From: Flavobacterium sp. UBA5153
GTDB lineage: Bacteria > Bacteroidota > Bacteroidia > Flavobacteriales > Flavobacteriaceae
Assembly (NCBI GenBank): GCA_002413745.1
Contig: DHXP01000027.1
Location: forward strand, 1 to 33,419
DNA length: 33,419 nt
Direction: 5' to 3'
This document shows positions 14,308 to 23,830 of the stretch, piece after piece. Each line of letters begins with the position of its first letter. Position 1 is the stretch's first letter. A program made the translations under genes and the position numbers. The notes beneath the pieces were generated by a model. It saw only the letters and a program-made list of their open reading frames with translations. It did no database searches and was not told where the DNA came from.

Positions 14308-17300
14308 CAAACCCTAAAAAACTAATAGAAGTAGCGATGCCGATTAAAGAAATTTCGGCAGAAAGCGTTCGCGATAAATCCATCCGTCACGGACATATTT
14401 CTACCTTGCATCTTTGGTGGGCACGCCGACCATTACCGGTTTGTCGTGCAGTAGTGTTTGCCAGTTTGGTTCCCGATCCATTAGACCCTAATTGCCCAAA
14501 AGCATTCAAAGAAGCCATTGAATTATTGCTGGGCAAAAAGAATAATCCTGGTGACCCGTATGCAACCTATTCTGATATTCCCTGGACCAGTGTTTTTGAT
14601 CCTATGGAAGACAATTTACGCAACCGCTTACAAATGTTCATAGGGAAGTTTACCCAACCTATGCAAGACCATTTATTGGGAAAAACAACCAAACCGGCTG
14701 CAGGAAAAATGCTTACAGCTGAAAGCCTAATCAAATGGGATAGCAAAAACGATGAAAAAATAATCAACAAAGCCCGCAAACTCATTTGGGTAGCTCACAA
14801 TTGTCACACTGAGCAAGCCAGCACTGAGCATAGTCGAAGTGTCGAAGTGCCGGCTGTTGAATTACTGGCAGATTTCGACACCCATTACAATGCTATTAAA
14901 AAAGCCGAAAACGAACTCTACAGTTTAACAGACCGCCATATTGAAACCGAAAAAAGCAAAAAGCTTACCGAAAATTTGCACAACGCCATTGAAGCCTTTC
15001 TAAACAAAATGCCAAAGGTATTCGACCCGTTTGCCGGTGGTGGCGCCATACCATTGGAAGCAGCACGTTTGGGTTGCCGTTCTTACGGTAATGACATAAA
15101 CCCGGTAGCGCACATCATACAAAAAGGAAGTCTTGAATTTCCTCAGAAATACGGAAAGCCTATTTCTTACACAACCGACGAATTTATAAAGTTATATGGC
15201 GAAGAGGAATTCAATAAAACAGCAAACGAAAATAAAGTAATTAATAACGGTAATGTTACTGGAATTAATATACCAAACCGTTTATCTTTTGATGTTGCAT
15301 TTTTTGCTAAAAAATTATTAGCAGAAACTGAAAAAGAAATCGGCTACTTATATCCTGCCGATGAGAAAGGCAATAAACCAATTGCTTACTATTGGGCTAG
15401 AACTGCTATTTGTAGTAATCCAAGTTGTAAAGCAGAAATTCCATTGATTAAAAATTTTTATTTATCAAATAGTAAAACAAAAAAGATATTCCTTAATCCA
15501 AAAATTAACGGAACAAATATAAGTTTTGAAATAAAACATGGCGAATGTATAGTAAATGGTTTTGTACAAAATAGAAAAAGTTTAATTTGTCCATGCTGTG
15601 GAAATACTACTTCTAATTCAGATCTAAAAGTTCAATTTTTAAATAAGAAAGTCAATGAAAGACTAATTGCAGTTATAATCGAATCTAATTCAGGAAAAGA
15701 TTATCGACTACCTTTTGAAGAAGAAATTCGAATACTCGAAGATGTCGTTGTTGTCAATGATTTAAAGGATTCACTACCAATAGGTAATACAAAGCAGTTT
15801 GATTTATGTGGTTGGGGATTTATTGAATATGGAAATATGTTTACTAATAGGCAATTTTTGGCATTAAACACATTGACAAAACAAATAAAAATAATTGGTA
15901 TAAAATTAGAATTTGCAGATGAGGAATATAAAAAATCAATATTGACATACCTTAGTATACTAATTAACAGAATTGCTACACGGTGTACATCATTTGGAAT
16001 ATGGAATACTGTAGCGGAAACTCTTGAACATCCATTTGGCAGACAAGCTGTGGCAATGGTATTCGATTTCCCGGAATCAAATCCATTTACTAATTCAACT
16101 GGAGGAGCCTCAAATCAATTAGGCTGGATTATTAGATATATTGAAACTGAGTGTAAAAATGTATTTTCTGTTACTTTAAATAATGCTGCAAGCGGAGATA
16201 AATCTCAATATGATAAAAAGACGATTACAGCTGTAGTTACCGATCCACCGTATTATGATGCAATTGCATACGCAGATCTATCAGATTTTTTTTATGCGTG
16301 GCTTAAAAAAACTCTTGCAAGTGAATATCCATTAAATTTTGCAACACCTCAAACACCAAAAACAGAAGAATGTACTGCTTTAAGATATCAGCATGAGGGA
16401 AGTGTTCAGAAAGCTAATCAACATTTTGAAAATAAATTACTTAAAATTTTTGATGCAATAGAATACCAAACATCCGACATTGTAAGTATTATGTTTGCAC
16501 ATCAAAGCACAGAAGCTTGGACCACTTTATGTAATTCTATTTTAGGAGCAAAAATGAACATTACAGGAAGTTGGGCAATTGACACAGAAAGAACATCAGG
16601 TACAAAAGTTGACAAAGCTTTTCTTTCTTCATCTGTAACGGTTTCTTGTGTCCCATCGCAATCAGCAGGATATGGGGATTACAAAGAAGTCAAAAATGCT
16701 ATTGAAACAACGGTAGCTCGCGAAGTAGAAGAATTGTACCGTTTAGGTTTTCGTGGTGCCGATTTATTAACCGCTTGTTTCGGGCAAGCCGTAAGTGAGT
16801 TTGGGAAATACAAAAAAGTAGAAAAAGCAGACGGTTCAGAAGTTACTGTGGCTGAACTTTTGGCTATGGCACGAGAAAGTGCGTTCAATGCTTTACTAAA
16901 AGGATTTGATGGTGACGAATACACCAAGTTTTACATTGGTTGGTTGCAACTCAACGGTTTTGCCGAAAGCGATTTTGATGATGCGGCAACCTTTGCCAAA
17001 GCAGGTTTATCCATCAATGTGGCTGAACTGTTCAAAGAAAATATATTAATACAAAACAAGAACAAACAAACCTTGGCCACTTTTGAGGAACGCAACAAGC
17101 TCAAGCCTAACTTGGGTGCAAAATCAGACAGCTTTTTAATAGACCAGGTTCACAAAGCAATGGCTTTATACAAAGGAACCAATAGAAATGCGCTATTAGA
17201 CTTTATTAAAGAAAAAGCCAGTGCGCCAGATGGAAGTTTTTGGCGTGTAGTCACTTCATTAGACGAGTTATTACCCAAAGAGTGCGACGACCAAAAAATG

Positions 17301-17396
17301 ACCAAAGGATTACTGACCAACAAAGAAAGCTTAATCCGGGAAAGTAAAGAAACACAAAAACCAATTGTACAACAAGGAACTTTAGAATTAGAATAA
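14304..17396 (+). CDS. DUF1156 adenine-specific DNA methylase (COG1743, PglX-like)
   Basis: The 1030-aa protein begins with the DUF1156 signature (KLIEVAMPIKEISAESVRDK, HGHISTLHLWWARRPLPVCR). The SAM-binding motif FDPFAGGGAIPLEAARLGC lies at 240-258 (D241). Cysteines C370/C375 and C429/C431/C432 form the Zn-ribbon typical of COG1743. The catalytic DPPY motif is at 647-650, giving N6-adenine methylation. The likely role is to mark host DNA, as PglX does in BREX; the target sequence cannot be read. An odd in-frame insertion at residues about 167-183 comes from a short dispersed repeat. It overlaps abiEii by 4 nt and precedes the ATPase gene by one base. Confidence 0.9.
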   Translation: MTNPKKLIEVAMPIKEISAESVRDKSIRHGHISTLHLWWARRPLPVCRAVVFASLVPDPLDPNCPKAFKEAIELLLGKKNNPGDPYATYSDIPWTSVFDPMEDNLRNRLQMFIGKFTQPMQDHLLGKTTKPAAGKMLTAESLIKWDSKNDEKIINKARKLIWVAHNCHTEQASTEHSRSVEVPAVELLADFDTHYNAIKKAENELYSLTDRHIETEKSKKLTENLHNAIEAFLNKMPKVFDPFAGGGAIPLEAARLGCRSYGNDINPVAHIIQKGSLEFPQKYGKPISYTTDEFIKLYGEEEFNKTANENKVINNGNVTGINIPNRLSFDVAFFAKKLLAETEKEIGYLYPADEKGNKPIAYYWARTAICSNPSCKAEIPLIKNFYLSNSKTKKIFLNPKINGTNISFEIKHGECIVNGFVQNRKSLICPCCGNTTSNSDLKVQFLNKKVNERLIAVIIESNSGKDYRLPFEEEIRILEDVVVVNDLKDSLPIGNTKQFDLCGWGFIEYGNMFTNRQFLALNTLTKQIKIIGIKLEFADEEYKKSILTYLSILINRIATRCTSFGIWNTVAETLEHPFGRQAVAMVFDFPESNPFTNSTGGASNQLGWIIRYIETECKNVFSVTLNNAASGDKSQYDKKTITAVVTDPPYYDAIAYADLSDFFYAWLKKTLASEYPLNFATPQTPKTEECTALRYQHEGSVQKANQHFENKLLKIFDAIEYQTSDIVSIMFAHQSTEAWTTLCNSILGAKMNITGSWAIDTERTSGTKVDKAFLSSSVTVSCVPSQSAGYGDYKEVKNAIETTVAREVEELYRLGFRGADLLTACFGQAVSEFGKYKKVEKADGSEVTVAELLAMARESAFNALLKGFDGDEYTKFYIGWLQLNGFAESDFDDAATFAKAGLSINVAELFKENILIQNKNKQTLATFEERNKLKPNLGAKSDSFLIDQVHKAMALYKGTNRNALLDFIKEKASAPDGSFWRVVTSLDELLPKECDDQKMTKGLLTNKESLIRESKETQKPIVQQGTLELE
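14803..14850 (+). repeat. Dispersed Bacteroidota repeat inserted inside the methylase gene
   Basis: GTCACACTGAGC (14803-14814) followed by CACTGAGCATAGTCGAAGTG (from 14822) and a second GTCGAAGTG match the short CACTGAGC...GTCGAAGTG repeat that I know as intergenic in many Bacteroidota genomes. Here it is in frame and encodes HTEQASTEHSRSVEVP between the N-terminal domain and the SAM motif. It does not break the frame. Confidence 0.55.
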
Positions 17397-17397
17397 A

Positions 17398-20300
17398 ATG
17401 GCAAATAACAATCAAGATCAATTATTCAAAGCATTTGGATTATTTATAGAAGCATTTCGTCCCTATATAGTTTCGCTATTGATGGAGGAAGATGGAGACA
17501 AATGGCCAGCTAAATTTGTAGAAGTACTATCCTTTGACCAAAAAGAAAAATGGAATATAGGATTACGCAATGGTTCTACTCCCGAAACCTTGATCGATTT
17601 CCATCATTTGAAATCATTTGCTATTCAAAAGAAAGACTTATTAAAAAAGGACTTTGGTAAAAACTTAAGTGCCTTACCCAACTGGTTGAGCGAAATTGCG
17701 CAACTCCGTCACGAGGTAGCTCATTTTTCTGCTGATATTAATGAAGATGAAGCCACAAAAGTGTGGATACATATGAAAACGATAGCCAAAACTATTGGAA
17801 TGCCGGAACTGGAAGAAGAATTAAAAAAAATCCAGAACAGCAATGACACGAAACAAGCAGAAAAAGTAGTAGTTGTAGCGGCTGAAACGGTATATTCGGG
17901 TGCTTTAAAACCTTGGTTTCAAATAGCGCAACCACATTTTGACATCAAACAAGGGATATTAGATGAGTCTGTGTTTGCTGCTAACTTGGCTGAAGTAGCT
18001 TTGGGAAATGGTCGTGAAATTTACAAAGACCCAAATACATTTTTCTCTAAAACCTATTTTACTGCAGGTTTAAAATCGGTAGCCAAAACAGTAATCAAAG
18101 GACTCAATGGCAATGAGGATGCCGAAAACCGCGTGATTTCGTTACAAACTGGTTTTGGTGGTGGTAAAACACATACCTTAATCTCCATTTACCACTTATG
18201 CAATTGGGGTAAAAATGCAATAAATTCCCCATTTACAACAGAATTACTTTCCTATACAGGCAACCCGGAATTTGAGAAAGCGAACATAGCTGTTTTTACC
18301 AATACAACAAACGATGTTGCTAATGGGAGAATGACGGACGATGGTATTTTAATTCAAACCATTTGGGGTGAAATCGCCTACCAATTAGGTGGTAAAGAAG
18401 GATATGAAATAGTACGAAAGAATGACGAACAATTAATTGCTCCTGCAGGTATATTCAAAAAAGTGTTGCAAAACTATACACCTGCCTTAATATTAATAGA
18501 TGAATTAGCAGATTATTGCGTAAAAGCTGCAGCAAAAAAAACTGGCAACACCAGTTTGGCAGACCAAACGATCAGTTTTATGCAAGAGTTTACGGAAGCT
18601 GTTGCCGCAACCGAAAATTGTGTAGCCATTATTACACTCCCTGCCAGCGTACAGGAAGTGGCAAATTCTCCAGAAGCAGCTTCAATTTTGAGCAGTTTGC
18701 AAAGCCGTGTAAGTCGTGTGGGTGCAGATACACAACCAGTAGCCGAAGACGAAATCTATGAAGTAATCCGCAGACGATTATTTGAAGACATTGGAGATAA
18801 AGCCTACATAGAAAACGTGGCAAACCAGTATATAGATTTATACACCCAACACAGGACTGAACTGCCTTCTAATGCCACAAAAAATGAATACAAGAAAAAA
18901 ATAATTCAGTCTTATCCGTTCCATCCTGAATTAGTTGATATTTTTAAAATCAAATGGGCAAGCAACAATAATTTCCAAAGAACTAGAGGTGTATTACGAT
19001 TGTTGGCAGCCATTGTAAGTGACCTCTGGAAGAGACAACAGTCTTTATCAGGAACCAATATTTTAATCCATTCCGGGAATGTCAATTTGCCAAATTTAGA
19101 TACATTAGCAAGTCAATTAAAAAAACTAAATGGCAATGGATATGAAAGTGTAATATCCGCCGATATTGCAGGAGCTAGTGCTAATGCAACTAAAATTGAC
19201 AATAATAAACCGGAATACGGTCAATATTATTTAACCCAATCCATTGCAACAGTAATATTGTTAAATTCATTTGGTAACGAAGGAAGCAACAAAGGGCTTT
19301 CTGTTCCTGAATTGAAATTGCATTTGTTGGCTCCAGGAGGATTTAACCACAACAGCATCAATGGAGCTTTGAGTGATTTAGAAAATTCAGCTTACTATTT
19401 GTATTATGCACAAACTGGAAATGCAGGAAAAAGATATTGGTTTCATATAAAACCAAATATCAGTATGTTGATTAACCAAGGCAAACAAGATGTTAAACAA
19501 GACGACATCTATGCTGAGGTCTTAAAACGATTAAAAGAAAAAACAAACAATCGAATTCAATTATTCAATGTTTTGGTAGATCCCTCTGAGGATATTCCGG
19601 AACAAGCGAAACCAACGTTGGTCATTTTACATCCAAAATACACGGCCTCTAATGAAGGCCCAAGCAACAACACCAAAACACTAATTGAAAAAATAGCAAC
19701 TAAAAAAGGAAATAGCGAACGCATTTACCGAAACACGATTCTATTTTTAGTGGCTTCTGACAGTGCTTCTGGAAGATTGCAATCAGATATCAGGGATTAT
19801 TTGGCTTGTCAAAAAATTAGTTCTGATTATAGTTCCACATTAGAATACGACCAAAAAGAAGACCTTAAGAAAAGAATGATAGAAGCTGGCAAAAGTACCG
19901 ATAGTTCATTAGTAACTACTTTCGCAACAATCAGCAAATTTTCAGTTAAAAATGGCTGTCAGAGCATTCAATTAAAACAATTCAAAGACAGCATTGAAAA
20001 TCAAATAAACTCCAATGTAATAGATATTCTTAAAGAGGAAGAATGGTTGTTAGATATGGTCGGATTAAATTTATTGTCAAAAAACAACCTGTTACCAACA
20101 ATTGATGCACCAATCAAAGCAAGAGACGTTTATGAAACTTTCCTTCGTTTTGATGATAAACCAATGATTACCGGAACAGAAGCTGTTGCAAAAAGCCTAT
20201 TACGTTATTGTGCCAACAACGAATTTTGTATTGCATCTGGTGACGGAAAAACTTTTAATAAATACTATCTTGGAGAAACAGTTCCTTTTTTCGACCTGAA

Positions 20301-20664
20301 TGACACAAGCTATTGGTTAGTGGATAAAAGCCAAAAACCAGCACCGGAACCAGCAGCAATTCCTGAACCAGCAATAGGTGGTACAACATCTACTCCAACA
20401 CCAGGAGCCGTAAACGAACCTCCACCCGGCACCACCGAAACTAAAAAAATCAATTCTATTTCAATCTCTGGAAAAGTGCCGTTGGAGCAATACACCCAGT
20501 TATTCCAAAGTTTTATTATGCCATTGGCTCAAAACAACATCGAAATTGAAATCAGGATAAAAGGAAAATCAACAACAGCAAAACCATTGTCTGAGTCCAG
20601 TCAGGAATACAAGATAGTAAAGGAATCTGCAAAACAATTGGGGTTGAACTTTGAGGAGGATTGA
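17398..20664 (+). CDS. HEPN-DUF499 AAA+ ATPase (COG1483)
   Basis: The 1088-aa protein opens with a Swt1-like HEPN domain (residues about 5-140) that carries RHEVAH at 104-109, the R-x4-H motif of HEPN RNases. The DUF499 ATPase follows, with Walker A GFGGGKTH (252-259) and Walker B LILIDELADY (D368-E369), then ITLPASVQEV and QSRVSRVGADTQPV. A Pro-rich linker (about 980-1015) leads to a small C-terminal domain. COG1483 ATPases accompany COG1743 methylases in defence islands and are related to BrxC/PglY. The ATPase probably senses or remodels DNA complexes, and the HEPN domain may be an RNA-cleaving output. It starts one base after the methylase stop. Confidence 0.88.
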   Translation: MANNNQDQLFKAFGLFIEAFRPYIVSLLMEEDGDKWPAKFVEVLSFDQKEKWNIGLRNGSTPETLIDFHHLKSFAIQKKDLLKKDFGKNLSALPNWLSEIAQLRHEVAHFSADINEDEATKVWIHMKTIAKTIGMPELEEELKKIQNSNDTKQAEKVVVVAAETVYSGALKPWFQIAQPHFDIKQGILDESVFAANLAEVALGNGREIYKDPNTFFSKTYFTAGLKSVAKTVIKGLNGNEDAENRVISLQTGFGGGKTHTLISIYHLCNWGKNAINSPFTTELLSYTGNPEFEKANIAVFTNTTNDVANGRMTDDGILIQTIWGEIAYQLGGKEGYEIVRKNDEQLIAPAGIFKKVLQNYTPALILIDELADYCVKAAAKKTGNTSLADQTISFMQEFTEAVAATENCVAIITLPASVQEVANSPEAASILSSLQSRVSRVGADTQPVAEDEIYEVIRRRLFEDIGDKAYIENVANQYIDLYTQHRTELPSNATKNEYKKKIIQSYPFHPELVDIFKIKWASNNNFQRTRGVLRLLAAIVSDLWKRQQSLSGTNILIHSGNVNLPNLDTLASQLKKLNGNGYESVISADIAGASANATKIDNNKPEYGQYYLTQSIATVILLNSFGNEGSNKGLSVPELKLHLLAPGGFNHNSINGALSDLENSAYYLYYAQTGNAGKRYWFHIKPNISMLINQGKQDVKQDDIYAEVLKRLKEKTNNRIQLFNVLVDPSEDIPEQAKPTLVILHPKYTASNEGPSNNTKTLIEKIATKKGNSERIYRNTILFLVASDSASGRLQSDIRDYLACQKISSDYSSTLEYDQKEDLKKRMIEAGKSTDSSLVTTFATISKFSVKNGCQSIQLKQFKDSIENQINSNVIDILKEEEWLLDMVGLNLLSKNNLLPTIDAPIKARDVYETFLRFDDKPMITGTEAVAKSLLRYCANNEFCIASGDGKTFNKYYLGETVPFFDLNDTSYWLVDKSQKPAPEPAAIPEPAIGGTTSTPTPGAVNEPPPGTTETKKINSISISGKVPLEQYTQLFQSFIMPLAQNNIEIEIRIKGKSTTAKPLSESSQEYKIVKESAKQLGLNFEED

Positions 20665-20731
20665 TGGAAAGGTTTGAATTATTACAATTATATGTTTTTT
20701 TTAAGATTTATACATCTAAATAGAATAGACA

Positions 20732-22669
20732 ATGCATAATAAAAAAATAGTGGCCTTTAGTTTGTTAGCACATATTAATGACAATAACATTGGCATCAAA
20801 AGCTTTAACGACATATACATTCCAATTGTAAAATCTGCATTGTGTAGGATGAATATGGAAGGAATTAAAAGTGGCCAGTCTATAATGGAAATTAAAAAAA
20901 ATGTAGATAAAGTTTTTTCACTTGATATTCCAGTTTCAATTTTAAGAAATTTATTAGTTAGTATTTCTAGCGAAGTGGAAATGGATTCAGAGAATCACTT
21001 TATATTACATAAAGACGGAGCCTTCCAAATGAATAAATTTTTGTTTTCAGATTATGAAGAAGAACTTGAGGAAAAAGAAGAAGAAATTAATGAAGTAGTA
21101 AAGATATATGAGGCTTACCTGACTTCAATCGGACTTGACCCAACATCAGAACCTTCAATTTTTGAATACATTGATTTGAATAGAACAAATCTTTCAAAAT
21201 TTTTCGCATACAAACAAGACAAAGAACTAGAAATACAATATGTTCATCAGGCAAACTTTATTAATTCAATTAAATCTAACAAAAAAATTTATGAAATACT
21301 TCGAAGAGTATATTTAGGTTCTATTATTGCTGCTTACTTAGAAGTAGAAATTGGTGAAGTAAATAATAAAACTGAAATCCTACTGGACACAAATTTTATC
21401 CTTGGATTATTAGATTTAAACTCCGTAGAAGCAACACACACTTGTAGCAAAATATCAGAAATTTGCGATAGGTTAGGTTTTACAAAATCAATTCTTCCTT
21501 TTACTATAGAAGAAATTGAAATGCTTATTGAAAGAAAAGCCAACCAATTAGAAAATGCATTTTTTCAAGGATATTTAGATCCCGAAAGTATTTATAATGC
21601 TTCCAAAAGACGAAATTTATCAAAGACACAATTATTACAAATTGTAAAAAATATAAAAGAGATCTTAGTAAAGGAGCATAAGATTAACATAGTTGGTAAT
21701 GATCAAAAGTTACGAAATTTAGCAAAATTTCAATATAGTGATATTTATGATTTTTATAAAAGCATAAGAGGAGATCACGGTTTTAGCGCACTGCACGATA
21801 CAACAGCGATTGTTTATGTAAAAGAGAAAAGAGGTGGCAAACCAATTAAGGGTGATTTAATGAAAGCAAATTGTTGGTTTGTCACAAATACTCCTTTTAA
21901 GTTAGCAATTCCAGACTCAAATGGATATTTGCCTGAAATAATTAGAGCAGAAGATATCTTAAATTTTTTATGGCTGAGCAATCCAAATGTAACAGCCTTT
22001 ATCAATAGTTCAGAACTAAGTTCCTTAGGATTGACAAGACTTGTTTCTACAACAATTTCTTTTTCTTTACCAAGTTCAAAAGTATTGAGAGATTTAGATG
22101 AAAATTTCAACACATATGGTGGTACCGAAATTACTGCTGATGATACTGTAATGGTCGCAGCAATGATTGCTAAGAAGAAGATTTTAAAGCCCGAAGACTT
22201 AAATCGATTAGCACATCAAAATTCTGAAAGTTTTATTTCTAAAGTAAAAGAATATGCTAATCAGGGAAGAAATGAAGAAAAAGAAATGAAGGAAAAACTA
22301 GAAAAAATACTTCAACATCTTGAATCTTCATTTACTAAACAACAAGAAAAAAAGACTGATTTATCATCCATAAAAGTTGAAGAAACAAATTTAAGTGAAG
22401 TTGTAAAAGACGAAAAATTAGAAAAAAATAATCGTAAGTTAAAAATTGCTCTAATAGTAATATGTGTGATTTTTGTGTCTTTTTTTTGGTGGACTTTAGA
22501 AATGATTTTTGGGCTTGAACAGTACAAAAACTACTATTTAATCAAAATATTAGTGCAATTATTACTAATCACCATTTCTCTTCTTTTCTTTCATAAAGAA
22601 TATAGGCCTGCTTGGATTACAACTTCTATTGCACTCCTTATTGCAATAATGAATTTCTGGAAAGATTAA
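20732..22669 (+). CDS. PIN-like nuclease with C-terminal membrane anchor
   Basis: The 645-aa protein has a helical N-terminal half (1-210). Residues about 215-390 carry acidic positions in PIN-like order: LLDTNFILGLL (D219), IEEIEMLIE (E260, E261, E263), LHDTTAIVYV (D356), and CWFVTNTPF with N386 where PIN domains often have D or N. After a coiled-coil-like stretch (about 500-560), three hydrophobic segments at about 571-592, 603-621 and 625-643 anchor it to the membrane. PIN proteins are Mg-dependent RNases. It follows the ATPase by 67 nt on the same strand and could be a membrane-tethered effector. The PIN call rests on motif order only. Confidence 0.6.
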   Translation: MHNKKIVAFSLLAHINDNNIGIKSFNDIYIPIVKSALCRMNMEGIKSGQSIMEIKKNVDKVFSLDIPVSILRNLLVSISSEVEMDSENHFILHKDGAFQMNKFLFSDYEEELEEKEEEINEVVKIYEAYLTSIGLDPTSEPSIFEYIDLNRTNLSKFFAYKQDKELEIQYVHQANFINSIKSNKKIYEILRRVYLGSIIAAYLEVEIGEVNNKTEILLDTNFILGLLDLNSVEATHTCSKISEICDRLGFTKSILPFTIEEIEMLIERKANQLENAFFQGYLDPESIYNASKRRNLSKTQLLQIVKNIKEILVKEHKINIVGNDQKLRNLAKFQYSDIYDFYKSIRGDHGFSALHDTTAIVYVKEKRGGKPIKGDLMKANCWFVTNTPFKLAIPDSNGYLPEIIRAEDILNFLWLSNPNVTAFINSSELSSLGLTRLVSTTISFSLPSSKVLRDLDENFNTYGGTEITADDTVMVAAMIAKKKILKPEDLNRLAHQNSESFISKVKEYANQGRNEEKEMKEKLEKILQHLESSFTKQQEKKTDLSSIKVEETNLSEVVKDEKLEKNNRKLKIALIVICVIFVSFFWWTLEMIFGLEQYKNYYLIKILVQLLLITISLLFFHKEYRPAWITTSIALLIAIMNFWKD

Positions 22670-22732
22670 ACCAATTTCCGAATTTTCCTGATTTCGGATG
22701 AGTTAATTCGTGGCTTATTAAAATTTTAGAAT

Positions 22733-23590
22733 ATGGAAATAATAAATTCATTATCAAATAGAGAAATCGCAATCCTTTTTTGGATGGTTATTATTTTAAC
22801 TGTTCTTATTTATATTTCTAAAAGTTCAAAAGCGTTTTTTGGAGTAGTAAAAGCTTTCTTCGACAGAAAATTAGTCTACTGTTATATAATTATTGGGGCT
22901 TATCTTTTTTTAGTGATAAAGATTTTAAATAAAACTATCTTTTGGGAAGCCTATTTATTCAAGGACTTTGCAATTTGGTTAGTTGGTTTTGCTATGGTTT
23001 CATTTTTTAGTATAAATAAAATAAATACAAATAATGAACTCGTAAAAAAATTTCTAAAAATATTCTCCGCAACGATAATTATTGATTTCATTATCAACTT
23101 TTTTATCTTTAACCTGGGATGGGAATTAATCATAATTCCGGTAGTAAGTTTTATAGCTATACTACAATACTTTGCTGAAATTAACAAAGAAAAACCCGGA
23201 TATGAAAAAGTAAGTAGTTTTTTGAAATGGGTTTTAACAATAATTGGTTTTTCTTTATTGAGCTATGTAATCCATAAACTTTATCATAATTACAATGAAA
23301 TACTTAAAATCAATAATATAAAATCATTTCTTATTCCTGTAATCCTATCTGTTCTCTACTTCCCCATAATACTCCTATTCGCGTCAGTGATGAAATACGA
23401 AAATATTTTTCAGGAAATAAATAGATACCGCTTTCTGGACAAGAAAAGAAAACTAAAAATAAAATTGATGGTAATCATTTATGGTAAACTTAATCTTGAT
23501 AAATTAGATAGAATAAGGAATTGGGATAAAAAAGAATTAAAAGATAGTTCTAATATTTTCAAATATTTAAAGTCTGTAGGTAGTAAATAG
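22733..23590 (+). CDS. Multi-pass membrane protein, last gene of the defence run
   Basis: The 285-aa protein is hydrophobic, with about six membrane segments (for example ILFWMVIILTVLIYI, CYIIIGAYLFLVI, IWLVGFAMVSFF, FSATIIIDFIINFFIF, IIPVVSFIAILQYF, FLIPVILSVLYFPIILLFA) and a charged C-terminal tail of about 70 residues. I recognise no family. It begins 63 nt after the PIN-like gene with no terminator between them, so it may be co-expressed. A membrane partner for the anchored PIN protein is one possibility, and an independent cargo gene is another. Confidence 0.6.
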   Translation: MEIINSLSNREIAILFWMVIILTVLIYISKSSKAFFGVVKAFFDRKLVYCYIIIGAYLFLVIKILNKTIFWEAYLFKDFAIWLVGFAMVSFFSINKINTNNELVKKFLKIFSATIIIDFIINFFIFNLGWELIIIPVVSFIAILQYFAEINKEKPGYEKVSSFLKWVLTIIGFSLLSYVIHKLYHNYNEILKINNIKSFLIPVILSVLYFPIILLFASVMKYENIFQEINRYRFLDKKRKLKIKLMVIIYGKLNLDKLDRIRNWDKKELKDSSNIFKYLKSVGSK

Positions 23591-23830
23591 CCCCAGTTAA
23601 CTTACGTGTCATCATTTTGAAGTGATAACCAATTTAAAACTTTTAAGTATCAACATAACTATACCAAGTATTTGGCGGATAAGAGGCGGATAAAACCTAA
23701 TTATGATGGGTAAATCATTGAGACTTCAGTATAATACAAAACAATATTTTCGTTCAACATCACGGGCAATCGTTATATTTACTCCTTTTAAAATTTAAAA
23801 TTAAACCATTCCAAAAGTTCAAAGAAAACA
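23591..23830. other. Intergenic stretch after the defence operon
   Basis: No gene is visible. It holds a doubled GGCGGATAA(A/G) and, at 23759-23771, ATCACGGGCAATC. The CACGGGCAATC core recurs at the outer ends of both copies of the GC-rich repeat (25002-25012, and inverted at 31368-31378). It may be a scar of a third copy of that repeat. Confidence 0.35.

Noticed and set aside
9197-22669. Canonical BREX, DISARM or type I restriction assignment
   Set aside because: No PglZ/BrxA/BrxF, no DrmA/DrmB, and no HsdR/HsdS are present. The gene set only partly matches BREX type 3.
22677-22698. Hairpin TCCGAA...TTCGGA after the PIN-like gene
   Set aside because: Only 6 bp of stem and no T tract; too weak for a terminator call.
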